DNA of 64,000 nucleotides, taken from NCBI GenBank assembly GCA_002221725.1, contig NJFT01000173.1, positions 1 to 64,000 of the forward strand, given 5' to 3'. This document shows, in pieces, positions 1-11,316 of this stretch (within the stretch, counting starts at the first letter, position 1; the number at the start of each line of letters is the position of its first letter). This DNA is from Scedosporium boydii. Lineage: Eukaryota; Ascomycota; Sordariomycetes; Microascales; Microascaceae. The translations under genes were made by a program, and so were the position numbers. The notes beneath the pieces were generated by a model, which did not search any database, was not told the DNA's origin, and worked only from the letters and a program-made list of their open reading frames with translations.

Positions 1-501
1 AATTAATATTGGGCATATAAACAACAGGTAAACCAGAGATTAACAAGGTATATTGATATATACTTCTAGTTCCTTTCGTACAAAAGTTGTTCCTTATTAT
101 ATTCTAATTCCCCCTAGAGGATGGAAATATTTTAAGTTTTTACTTTAAATATAAAGTAAAAACTTAAGGGAAAAAATAAAATAGAGAATAAAGTAACTAG
201 TATAAAGAAAATTTAGTTTTAATATAAAATAAAAAAATAGTAGTAGAAAAACTTTCTTTTTTATTTAGAGAATAAAATATAGTTATTTTTTTTCTTTTCT
301 TCTTTTTTATAAAAGGGAGAAAAAGTTTATCTTTTTTATATTTATTTTTATTATTAGTTCTTTTTTTAATTTAATTAACTTTTTTTACTTAGTTTTATTT
401 AGTTTTTATTATTAATAATATCTTACTACTTATTTTAGCTTAATATATATTATAAAATACTTTTTTAAATACTAATATAATTCTTTAACCTCTTCTATTT
501 T

Positions 502-953
502 ATTATATTCTTAATACTAGGGAACTAGTTAATTAATAGATATCAGGTAGGTATAGCGAGTGTCAGGGTCATAGGGGCCTATTTATAGTAAACGAGGCGA
601 TTAAGTAGTATTTATAATAATATAGTAGAAGTATATATATAAGTATAGGTCGTAGTTATACTTATATTAAGTACTAAAGAGTCTTAAAAGATAAACTAAA
701 TATATAGTAGAACCTGTAGTTTATATAGCTATTTTCTTTCTAAGCTCTCTAAGGTGATCGGGGTTGTCTATTTAGTAATTAGAAGTAATTAATAGATGAT
801 TAGAGTGATCGTAGCTACAATTGCTACTAATTATTGATTTCCTCCTCTAATTGCTTTCCTAGGCACTGGGCACTTATAGCCGGCTGCCCGCGCCTTTTAT
901 TCTGCTGCGCGTTATTACTTCTAAGTCTATATAAAGGTCGGCCTATAATATAA
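502..953 (-). repeat. Left LTR (3' LTR of the minus-strand element)
   Basis: This ~452-bp sequence aligns without gaps over nearly its whole length to 8376-8827. The two copies differ mainly by C/T and G/A substitutions, the signature of RIP. Shared landmarks include an 'aactagttaattaat' start region, a conserved run around 755-775 and a GC-rich stretch near 870-910. The left copy has lost more G/C than the right one. Limits are where similarity stops. Confidence 0.85.
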
Positions 954-1080
954 TATTCCTCCTCCTTTAGTCTTTATATTAAGCTCTAATAGAAACCTGT
1001 CTTCTTCCTGCCTTTATACCTTGCAACTTACTAATACTATTAATAAAATTAGCTTTATTATAATACCTTATTTCTTTTAT

Positions 1081-1690
1081 AACTAGCAGTCCTTCTTAAG
1101 ATTATAAAAGAAAATAAAGGAAGAATAGTTTTTTTTACTATTAGAAATTCTTAAAAGAGAAAAGAAGTAAAAGAAAGGGAAAATAAAGGTATAAAGAAGT
1201 AATTATATTAGAATAGTATCTATATAGTCCTTATTTATCTATTTCTAAAGCTGGAAGGAAAGGAGGAGGAAACGGGTCTATATATAGACGATTTCTTCTT
1301 ATAGAAAAATCGAAAAATAACTTCGTTACTTCTCAGATACCCTAAAACTCGAACACGTCATCGAATATATTATTTAAGTACTTACGTCATCGAACATGTC
1401 ATGTTTTTATTTTTATTTCTTAGTTCTTAAAAAGTTATTTTTAGGTTTCTTATTCCGGTTCTTCTAGAAGCCACGTTTCTATTTCAGTTCTTTTTAGAAG
1501 CTAAGTTTCTATTCTAGTTCTTCTAGTTCCTCTTAGAGGCTAGGTTATTTCTAGTTCTTCTAGAGGCTGAGTTTCTATTTTAGTACTTCTAGGCCTTTAT
1601 TTTAGTTCTTTTAAAAACTAGTTTTTAAAATAACTTCTTTTTATTTTATAATATATTTTTTTTATAATATTATTTTACTTAAATATAGTA
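1081..1690 (+). repeat. Left arm of ~600-bp inverted repeat
   Basis: The reverse complement of 9411-10020 matches this segment over ~600 bp with many transition differences. Landmarks shared by both arms are a GGAGGAGGAA-type purine patch, a 'tatatatagacgatttctt' stretch, a short palindrome (AAGTAAC-GAA-GTTACTT) and a run of diverged ~30-bp tandem units (about 1455-1630 here). This arm lies inside the LTR pair, just after the left LTR, whereas its partner lies outside the right LTR. It may be an LTR or terminal repeat of a second element. Confidence 0.75.
1455..1630 (+). repeat. Diverged ~30-bp tandem repeat within the inverted-repeat arm
   Basis: Five to six imperfect units of the form 'agttcttctagaggctaggtttctatt' follow one another; unit length varies roughly between 22 and 37 bp. 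The opposite arm carries the complementary series at about 9490-9610. Differences between units are mainly transitions, as expected if the array predates the RIP-like mutation. Confidence 0.65.
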
Positions 1691-1849
1691 ATAGTCCCTT
1701 ACCTATAAAATAGTAGAGGGTATGTCCTACTATAGTAAATATATTTATTTTAAGTATTCTTATAATATTATAAGTACCCCTATAGGCATTAGTAAGTCTA
1801 ATATTATATAATTACTGTACTCTAGCTAATGCTCTTAGCATCTTATTTT

Positions 1850-2075
1850 ATTTTAGAGAAACGTCACCTTAAGTAAGAGGAGGAGGAGGCTAAGTAGGCT
1901 TTAGTCGAATTTTAATAGAGGGCCTCCAAAGCTCTTACTTAGTTATTATATATTTAAAAGCAAAAGAAGGTGTTGTCTTAAAAAGAGGTAGAGATAGAAA
2001 AATAGGGTCTTTATTTCTTAGACAAGTTAGAGGTAGTAGAGTGCTAAAAGTTAGAGGTAGTTATCGCTATATAAT
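1850..2075 (+). pseudogene. Decayed coiled-coil ORF of a second transposon-associated gene
   Basis: One plus-strand frame, if its TAA/TAG codons are taken as mutated Gln/Trp, reads as a Lys/Glu/Gln-rich amphipathic stretch. It resembles the coiled-coil region of a repetitive hypothetical protein family that I associate with Eurotiales transposon regions (pattern RKQ-x5-RG-x3-RRG-x2-SLDEL). It runs opposite to the gypsy pol and abuts the left inverted-repeat arm, so it probably belongs to another element. The identification rests on memory of the pattern and is tentative. Confidence 0.35.
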
Positions 2076-3189
2076 CTTTTAATACTATAGATATAATTAA
2101 TTAGAACTCTATATTAGATCTATAACTAATAGATCCTAAAGTGCTTCTAGGTTTTCCTAGTAGAATATAGTAAGGAGTTGCTAGCTCTCTATTAAATGTT
2201 TAATAAGTTTCTAGGTATTTTTGCTTTTATTATAGTTTTTCTATTTAATTAAGTACTTTATAATTCTTCTATAGTACTAGGAGTTAAGGATCTTTTCTAC
2301 TTTAAAGATTTCTTCTTCCTATACTTTAATTTATATTAATTTTCTAAGTAGTATATCTTTATATACTAGCTTAAGTAAGGTTATATAGAATACTAGGTAG
2401 TTGTCTATACCTTTTAGTAATTCGAGTTTATAATTAACTTCTAAGACCTTATACTTAACTAGGAAGGGTCCTAGTTTCTAATAATTAAATTTGTTACTTA
2501 GTTATATTATCTTAATCTAGGAGTCTCTTATTCCTAGCTTTTTTTAAAGTAGCTAGATCTTACTTCCTCTTTTAAGAGTTAGTTTCTTAATCTATTTTTA
2601 GTCTATATAATATTTTATTTATTATTATATAAACTAGAGTTCTTTTATAAATTACTTATATAATTTCTTTATTTTATCAATAGTAATAATTACTTATTCT
2701 ACCTATATTTTTATTTCTACTAGCTCGAATCCTACTTAGGATTTAATACTATAGTTTATATAGAATAGTAATAGCTTTATACTTTCTAATATATTAATAT
2801 TATAAGCTCTTTATACTAGAGGTAGTAAATATACCTAGTTATCTTATTCCTAGTTAATATAATATTATAAATATACCTTAAGTATTTAGTTTATCTACTT
2901 AACCTACCCTTATATTTCTAGATAGTATATAGTAGAGAGCTTATAGTTAATTCCTATTTTATCTAATAGGCTCTACTAGAAGTATAAGATAAATACTCCT
3001 CCTTTATCTAAGTTGATTTCTTCTAGTAGGTTATAGTTAGCTACTATTATTTATAGAAACAGTTTAGCAAATTATAGTACCTTTATAGCTTTATTATAGG
3101 ATATAAAGTAGATATACTTTATTAGCTTATTAACTACTACTATAATACTATTATATTTTATTCTAGTAGCTAAGTTCTTAGACTTAGAT

Positions 3190-4560
3190 AGTTTAATAAT
3201 AAAATTAATAATAATCTTTTACTATAGTACTTTTAATACTAGTATAGATTATAGTTTTCTATATAGCTTATACTATAATATTTTATTTTGTATATAGTAC
3301 TTATATATTTTAATTAGGTATTCGAGGTTTTTAAAGCTGTAGTCTATCTAATAATTTCTTTTAAAGATCTTAAGTATTTTTTAGAAGCTTAGGTAACTAT
3401 ATAATAATAACTTATATATTTCTTAAAAGATATAACTAGCGAGGTCGCTAGTAATTATTAGTCTTCTATTTTAGTACTATAGACTATTTCGTTTCCTAGC
3501 GTCTAGGTAGTTTAAAGAATCTTTATAATATAAGGTCCTATATCTTTTCTATTATTTCCTTATTTCTTTAAGTAATTCTTAATTTTACTTAACTTAATAA
3601 CTTATTATAACTTATTATAGGTTACCTTTATTATCTTAGTATAGTATAGTCTATACTTCTTTAAATATCTTCTAAAAGTAGTTAAGGTATTAGCTAAAAG
3701 TATCTACTCTTCTATTTTCTTTTTCTTTAATATATATAATTTAGAAATTATATTCTAATAGTTTTTCTACTTATTAAACTTATTATTAGTTTAGTTCCTT
3801 AGTTATTATAAATCTTATAAGGTTTTTATAGTCTAAGTAGACTATAATAAGGTATTTAATACTAACTAAGTAGTATCTCTACTTCTTAAATACTTTAATA
3901 ATAGCTATAAGTTCTTTATTAGGTATAATATATTATAATACTAGACTACTAAGCTTTTTAGATATAAAAGCTATTAATTAAACTTTACTATTTTTATTTT
4001 ATTATCTAAGCTAGGCTCTAATATTATAGTCTAAAGTATCTATTTTAATTTCAAATAGTTTTATAAGGTTAGCCTTAATAAGTACTAGTTATTTACTTAC
4101 TACTTACTTAGCCTCTTAGAATACTTCTTACTCCTTAGGCTTTTACTTAAAAGGAGTATCTTTCTTTATTAAGTTAGTAAATGCTCTAACCTTCTTACTA
4201 TAGTCTCTGAGGAACCTATAGTAGAAATTAAGAAATCTAAGGAATCTTCTAACTTCTATAATATTAGTTAGCACTAGCTAATCTAAGATAGCCTTAACCT
4301 TTAATTCTTATATCTAGATTTTACCTAGTTAGATAGTATAGCTAAGGAAATCTACTTCTTACTTATAGAATTTATATTTAGCAATCTTAATTAGTAGATT
4401 TACTTCTTCTAACTTCTAGAAAACCTTGTATATATATTCTTTATATTTTTCTAATATTTTTAAATAAATAAGGATATTATTAAGGTATATAATAATAAAC
4501 TAGTTTAGATATTTATATAGTATATAGTTAATTATTATCTAAAAACTTACTAAAGTATTA
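3190..4560 (-). pseudogene. Gypsy pol remnant (RT, RNase H, integrase)
   Basis: Reading the minus strand, 4461-4490 encodes the reverse-transcriptase active-site box, but both catalytic Asp codons (GAY) have become Asn (AAT), and the downstream RT thumb-region pattern follows in the same frame with Gln codons turned into TAG/TAA. At about 3750-3850 the same strand shows the RNase H 'tethered DH-x-N' region, and at about 3240-3420 the integrase N-terminal zinc-finger neighbourhood. The order RT, RNase H, integrase is typical of Ty3/gypsy. All observed changes are compatible with C-to-T on one or the other strand. The enzyme is dead: its catalytic residues are lost and the frame is broken many times. 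Confidence 0.8.
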
Positions 4561-7500
4561 GTTAATCTAAATAGTATAACTAAGTACTTAAAGTAACTAT
4601 AATAGGTTTAAAAAGCTATCTTCTACTTATTACTTTACTTAATATAGATTAAGTTATATACCTCCTTTAGGTCTAGTATTATAAACTACTAGGCTCCTTA
4701 GAGCCTATCTTATAACTTAGAGATTAAGGGTAGTAGATATTAGTTCTTTATTATAATATCATTAAGTTGCTAATAGTCTATATATATTTATAATCTTCTA
4801 TTCTTCTTTAATATAAAAAGAATAAAATATCTAGCTAGTGATATTAATAGTTAGATATATCTTTTCTTTAGCATCTCTTTAATATATTCTCTAAGTGCCT
4901 AGAGCTATACTTTATTAAGGTTATAGATAAATATAAACCTTAATTATATACCTTCTTTTAGGGGTATCTTATAATCTTACTAGCTATATTCTAGTAATCT
5001 AATTTCTAGTTCTTTAGTAAATACTTTACTATATTTCTAGTATTCTTTAGGTATAAGCTATAGTATCTTCTCTACTAATAGTAGAGTTTTAAAAACTATT
5101 ATAGCTCTTATTATATATACTTGTTTATACTTCCTTTCTTTTAGTAAGTAATTTAAATCTTTTATAATAAGTACTTTAAAGTAGATTATTATCCTAAAAG
5201 CTCTCAGCTTACTTAAGAATAGCTTTTCTAGTTAATTTTACTTAGAAGCTAAGTTATTTCCTAAGCCTCTCTTAGTCTTATTCCAAGTAAGCTAATTAGT
5301 TACTTAATTAATCTATAGGTTTCTTATTTACAATTATAGAGTCTCTAGTATTATAAAGTATCTAGTAATCTTAATAATATTAAAGGAGATATAGTTAACT
5401 TATCTAATAATAGTAATATAAAGGTATGCGGTCTCTATATTAACTACTTTACCTTTATAGTCTACTAGCATTCTATTATATATACTTAAAGTATATAGCT
5501 AGTATTTTTCTATCTATAGTAGTTCTAATTTATTAATAATTATAAGTAAAATAAAATTTCTTTATATTCTACTATCTATTAGGACTATAAATACTTAGCT
5601 ACCTAAGGTAATAGATACTTTTAGATAGTAGATCTATTATCCTTCTATAATATTTATTTTTTATATTTCTCCCTAGGGATCTATTATCCTTCTATAATAT
5701 TTATTTTTTATATTTCTCCTAGGATCCTAGTCCTATTTTTTAAATAACTTTTTTAGTAATTAGTTATTATTTTATCTTAAATTATTTCTAAAGTTTTAAA
5801 ATGTCTTTTTATAGTTAATTAATAGATTACTTATATTTAAATATTTCTTATTTATAAGTAAGTTATTATATTATTAGTTTTTTTTTTTTAATTACTAACT
5901 TTTAGGATCTATTATTATAGACTATTAGTAGTTTCTTTAATTTCTTCTTATAACTCCTAGAGTTTAGGAAAATTCTTTTACTCTATTTCTATTATCTTAG
6001 TAATAAGCCTCTATTAAGTTTTAAAGAAATAAACTTAATACTAAAGGTCTTTTATAAAACCTTCTATAGTAGTTTCTAATATAATTACTTTACTTTCTAT
6101 CTTAAGCTCTATATCTTTTACAAAGTTAATTTATTCTTCTAGGTTATTAATCTATTATTAAAACTTAATTCTTAGGTCTTTATTATAGAAGGTATATTAT
6201 AACTAGTTAACCTATATCTAAAGATCAATAAAATTTAATATAATATCTCCTAGCTTTCTATTATAATATTAGTTTAACTTTTTATAAGGTATTTAGCTTC
6301 TACCTATTCCTCTATATTAAGTAAAGGAAGCTTGTCCCTTTATAGCTTTTCTTTAATTAGTTTGTTATTCTTCTATAGATTACTTTTATTTTTCCTAGGT
6401 TTTATTTTTAGGGTCCTAGGTACTAAAGAAAGTGTTTAAGTCCTTAACTAGTACTATATCCTTTCCTTTTTCTTTAATAATTAGGGGTTCCTTTATAGGT
6501 TCTTTATTAGTTTCGAGTATATTTTTATACTCCTATACCTAGAGTCCTTTCTTAGTTTTTTCCTAGGCCTTATAGAGGCCTTCTAAGGTACTTAAGTATA
6601 TAGGCTAGTATAGAGATCGTTCTCTTAGTTTCTTTACTTTTCAAGTTACTTCCTTATATACTTTTATAATATTTAGGTTCTCTTCTAGTAAGTATAGGTA
6701 TTAGTTAAATACCTCTTCCTTTAGTTCTTTTTCAACTTAGTAGACCTTCTCTTACTTCTTATATAGCTTTCTTATACTTCGGAGGTACTCGTACTATTAT
6801 AGTATTTTAGGGATTTAGTAATATTGTTAGTAGGCTTTATTATAATATTCTTTATAGGATAGGTTACTCTTATATAATATTTTATATTTCTCTAATAGTT
6901 TTACCTTAGTTTTCTCAATCCTTCTTCTAACTTTAGGGAAGTAGGATACTTCTTTCTATATTATCATTCTAAGTATTTAAGGCTTCTTTAAATACTAACC
7001 TGCCCCTTCTTTTTTACTATAGTAGGTACTATAGTTATTATTATAGTATATAGTCTAAGACAGGGTTTTGTAGTTAATACTACTAGTTCCTAGCTACTAA
7101 GTCTTTCCTTTAGATACTAATTTAAAGCTAAACTTTTTTCTATTAAGCTTTTTATATCCTAGTTTTAATTTATATCTTATTTAGTATTCTCTAGTATAAT
7201 ATTCTATATATCTATATTTATAATATTTTCTAATCTTAGCTTCTAAAGTTTTAGGAATAATACTTTTATTATTAGCTTCTAGCTCTATAGGTCCTGAATG
7301 GGTCCCCTATGAGGTATTACTATTACTTTATTTATACTTAATATTAGTAGTAGTCTATAGTTTATAGGTTCTAGCTATAGTCTAGCCTTATTTTTACTAT
7401 TATTACTTATATAGATAATTATCAATTTTTATAATACTTTTAATATACTTTATAAGTTATACTAGTTTTTTAAGCTTATAAAGTTTATTTTTAACTTCCT

Positions 7501-8375
7501 CTTTAAGCCTATTATAGAAGTAGGTTATAAGAGGCTTATCTCCTTAGTTAAAGTATATAGTAATCTACTTAAATTCTATAGTATACTTAGTAGTAGATCC
7601 TTTTTAATTTAACTTTTCTAATTATTAAATTATAGCTTACTATTTATTAAGCTTACTAAAAGCTTCTTTAAAAGCTTCTTTAAACTCTTTATAGTCCTTA
7701 AAGATTTTAATAGTCTTAGCTTTTTATATAATTTTATTATTTTTAAAATAATCTTAGAAGGTAGGCTTAAACTATATAAATATATTATCTATAAGGTATT
7801 AAGCTACTTTATTAGCCTTAGTATAAAACTAATCTTTATAGTATTATAAATAAGTTCTTATTTAAGTAAAAAATCCTTATAGCTTCTACTAGTTTCCTCT
7901 ATACTTTTCTAATATAATAATCTTAAGTTTAAGTATTATAATTATAGAGACTAAAGGGGGTATACTACTCCTATAAGCTACTATATTTATATTTAGCTAC
8001 TAAATTATCTATTCTAGCTAAGTAATTTATTACTTAATTAGAGAGTTAGTATTTTCCTAAATAACTTATTTAATATTATTAAAATACTAGTTAAATCCCC
8101 TATTTTTTTTATACTAATAGCTAGTAAACTCCTCTATCTCCTTTATCTTAACTTACTACTTATCTATAGCATCCTAAAGTTATTTAATAATAGTAGTATT
8201 AGGGTCTTTCTCTTTATTACTAGATTTTTCGCCAGCCTCTATAGTAAATATAGTTACTTCCTATATTTCGACTTTATTATCTAACTTAGAGGAGTCTTTT
8301 CCTTAACTAGGGCTATAATTTCTAGGTATTAGTACTACTTAATAGGGTCACTTACTAAATAAGAGTAGTTAATAT

Positions 8376-8827
8376 ATTATATTTCTAATACTAAAGAACT
8401 AGTTAATTAATAAATATTAGGTAGGTATAGTAAGTATTAGGATTATAGGAGCCTATTTATAGTAAATAAGGCGATTAAATAGTATTTACAATAATATAGT
8501 AGAAGTATATATATAAGTATAGGTTATAGTTATACTTATATTGACTACTAGAGAGTCTTAAAAGATAAACTAGATATATAGCGGAACCTATAGTTTATAT
8601 AGCTATTTCCTTTCCAAGCTCTCTAAGGTGATCGGGGTTGTCTGTCTAGTGATCGGAAGTGATTAATAGATAATTAGAGTGATCACAGCCGCGATCGCTG
8701 CCGATTATCGATTTCCTCCTCTAATTACTTTCCTGGGCGCCGGGCACTTGTGGCCGGCTGCCCGCGCCTTTTGTTCTGCCTCGCGTCACCGCTTCTAAGC
8801 CTGTATAAAGGTCGGCCCGTAATATAT
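8376..8827 (-). repeat. Right LTR (5' LTR of the minus-strand element)
   Basis: This is the better preserved LTR copy, with G+C-rich patches around 8620-8700 and 8735-8820. It matches 502-953 base for base apart from transition differences. In the direction of the element it is the promoter-bearing 5' LTR. Similarity to the left copy stops abruptly around 8827. Confidence 0.85.
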
Positions 8828-9410
8828 TTAGAGGCCTTCTTTTTTCTAATCTAGCTTTATTTTTATTAATTAGTAATTTTAATAACTATTTATTCCTATT
8901 AGAAGTTTTATAGTAACTTCTTATAAGAAATACTATAAACTATTAACTAAACTATTTTCTTTTTTTTATAATATATAAGTATACTATACTATTTTATTTT
9001 ATTATTAAACTTTTTTATATTTTTATATTTTTTCTTTAATAAGTTTTACTTATAATAAAATTTAAAAAAAAAATATATTAATATATAAAGTAATTAATAA
9101 TAATATTATTATATTATAAATTAGTATTATTATATTATAAATTAGTATTATTATTAAAAGTTTAAAATATTATATATTTAAATCTTACTTATATATAAAA
9201 AATTAATAGTTTTTATTTTATAAAATAAATTTTAAAGAAATTAAATAATATAAAAGTAAGTAAAAAGTAATATTATAATTATAAATAATTAATTATTTTA
9301 ATAACTAAAATATTATTATAATATAAGTTTTTTATTATTTTTTTAATATTACTTTTTTTATTTTTATTTTTTTTTCTTTTTAATATAATATTTTATATTA
9401 CTATATTTAA

Positions 9411-10020
9411 ATATAAAATAACTTTATAAAGAAAATAAAATTAAAAATATAAAATAAAAAAAATTTATTTTAAAAACTAATTTTTAGAAAAACTAAAATA
9501 TAAGCCTAGAAGAACTAGAAAGGAACCTAGCCTCTAAAAGAACTAGAATAGAAACCTGGCCTCAGAAAGAACTAAAATAGAAACGTGGCTTTAAGAAGAA
9601 CCGGAATAAGAAACCTAAAAATAAAAACCTTATTAAAAATTTAAAAATAACTTTCCGAAAACTAAGAAATAAAAATAAAAATATAATATATTTAATAATA
9701 TAGGTATTTAAATAATATATTTAATAACGTGTTCGAGTTCTAAGCATTTGAGAAGTAACGAAGTTACTTTTCGATCTTTTTATAAAAAGAAATCGTCTAT
9801 ATATAAACCTACTTCCTCCTCCTTTTCTTCTAGCTTTAGAAATAGAAAAATAAAGACTATATAGATATTACTGTAATATAATTACTTCTTTATATTTTTC
9901 TTTTTCTTTTCTTTTACTTTTTTCTTTTTTTAAGAAATTTTTAATAGTAAAAACTAATTTTTTTTATTTTTTTTTTATAATTTTTAAATTTTATAATATA
10001 GATTTTAATTAATTATTAAC
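9411..10020 (-). repeat. Right arm of ~600-bp inverted repeat
   Basis: This is the inverted partner of 1081-1690. The palindrome sits near 9754-9772 and the tandem units near 9490-9610. It lies about 0.6 kb beyond the right LTR of the gypsy element, so the two repeat systems cross rather than nest. Both ends fade into homopolymeric A/T, so the limits are approximate. Confidence 0.75.
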
Positions 10021-10845
10021 TTTTTAATATTTTATTTAATTACTAGATTATTTTAATAATTATTAAACTATTTTTTTATTATATAATTTTTAATTATAAT
10101 TAATTATTTTTATAAGTAAATAATATAATATTATTTAAATTATTAAATTATATTATTTAGCTTTAATAAAATATTATTATTATTATTATTTTTAATATAT
10201 TATTTAATTATTAAATATAAATAATAATTTATAATTATAAAAATAAAAATAAATATAATTTATTTATTTAAAATTAATATTTATTAATAATTTATTTATA
10301 AAATTAATAATTACTTATATATTAAATATATTATTATTAATAAAATTATATATTAAAATTTTTAATAAAGTAAATAAATTATTAAAAAAATAAAATTATT
10401 ATCTTTTAAATAAGTAAGTAAATAAATAAATATTTATTATTTTTATATTTAATTATATTAAATAATAATAATTTATTATTATTTATTATTTAAAGTAATA
10501 TAATAATAATAATTAAATAGTTTACTATTATATTATTAATAATATTTAATAAAAATAAAATTAATTATTATATTAAATATTTTTAAAAATTTTAAATTAA
10601 GTTTTAATTTTTTTTAAAATTTATATATAATAATTTATATATATTAAATTTATATTTTTAATTAATATAAAAATATATTAATTTTTTTATATTTTCTAAA
10701 AAAAATTTATATTTTAATATTTTAAAAATTAAATTAAATTTTATAATTTATAAAAAAAATTTTTTTTTTTTAAATATTTAAATATTTATTAAACTAAATT
10801 ATTATTATTATATTTATATTTACTATATTATAATTACAAATATAT
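10021..10845. repeat. A/T homopolymer-rich tail of the transposon block
   Basis: This segment is made almost wholly of A and T, with runs of up to ~9-10 identical bases and no recognisable element. It ends sharply at about 10,845, where normal composition resumes within a few bases. It is probably the remains of older transposons beyond recognition. Confidence 0.6.
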
Positions 10846-11316
10846 TCGGCGCCCTCGTTGTAGGTATGAGTAAAGTTAACTTTCCTTGTTCGCATCGCCC
10901 GGCTCCTTACCTTCCTAGGTATATGTTAGGCTGCCGTGACACCACGAGCCGCCCTCTACTTAGTGGCCGTCCCTGCCCCAGAGTTATCCTCCTCACCCTT
11001 AGATGGTCGAAGACGCCTGATTGATTAAACCTAGCTTGAGTCGACTCTCTCCATCCCCAATGCCACCCCGAAAATTGGCAATGCCCTTCTGCATTCGCCG
11101 CGCGCTCTGTTGGAACGGGTACGCCAGAGGGTAATTCGTAGTCGGGGTGGCGATAGTGATTTCCACATTTGGAGTTGTCTTCGAAATTCTTCCAATTTTC
11201 GGCCTCTCGCTTACGGTAAGAAGGTAGTAATCGAACTTGTAAAACAATGGTTGAACGGACTGGCGAGACACGATTTATATTCGGTCAGGCAAATTGGTTG
11301 TGGCAAGCGAGCACGG
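10846..11316. other. No gene recognised
   Basis: Normal-composition DNA lies between the AT-rich block and the kinase pseudogene. Short open frames exist on both strands, but none shows a recognisable domain. Confidence 0.4.

Larger units (their letters stand above)
502..8827 (-). mobile_element. Ty3/gypsy LTR retrotransposon, RIP-inactivated
   Basis: A full-length element is delimited by two direct LTRs of equal length and carries pol domains on the minus strand in gypsy order: reverse transcriptase (~4300-4500), RNase H (~3750-3850) and integrase (~3190-3420). The 5' LTR is therefore the right-hand copy and the 3' LTR the left-hand one. About 7.4 kb lies between the LTRs, which fits a gypsy element, possibly with extra inserted DNA at its left end. 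The region between ~4.6 and 8.3 kb should hold gag and protease, but I could not recognise motifs there. Every domain contains stops, so the element cannot encode a working protein. Exact ends and target-site duplication could not be fixed because the termini are mutated. Confidence 0.8.
140..10845. repeat. AT-rich RIP-type degraded transposon block
   Basis: This stretch is overwhelmingly A+T, dominated by TA steps, with long A/T homopolymers and almost no open frame, in contrast to the roughly balanced DNA that starts near 10,845. The pattern, and the many Gln/Arg/Trp codons turned into stops inside recognisable retroelement domains, fit repeat-induced point mutation (C to T on either strand), a known ascomycete genome defence. 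Small islands that keep G and C remain, for example inside the right LTR around 8620-8820 and in the inverted-repeat arms. The first ~130 bases of the window look less mutated. Such blocks are usually heterochromatic; I see no intact gene in it. Confidence 0.9.

Noticed and set aside
9754..9772. Palindrome as a phage-type attachment site
   Set aside because: It recurs in the inverted-repeat arm of a eukaryotic transposon relic, and no integrase system of that kind is present.
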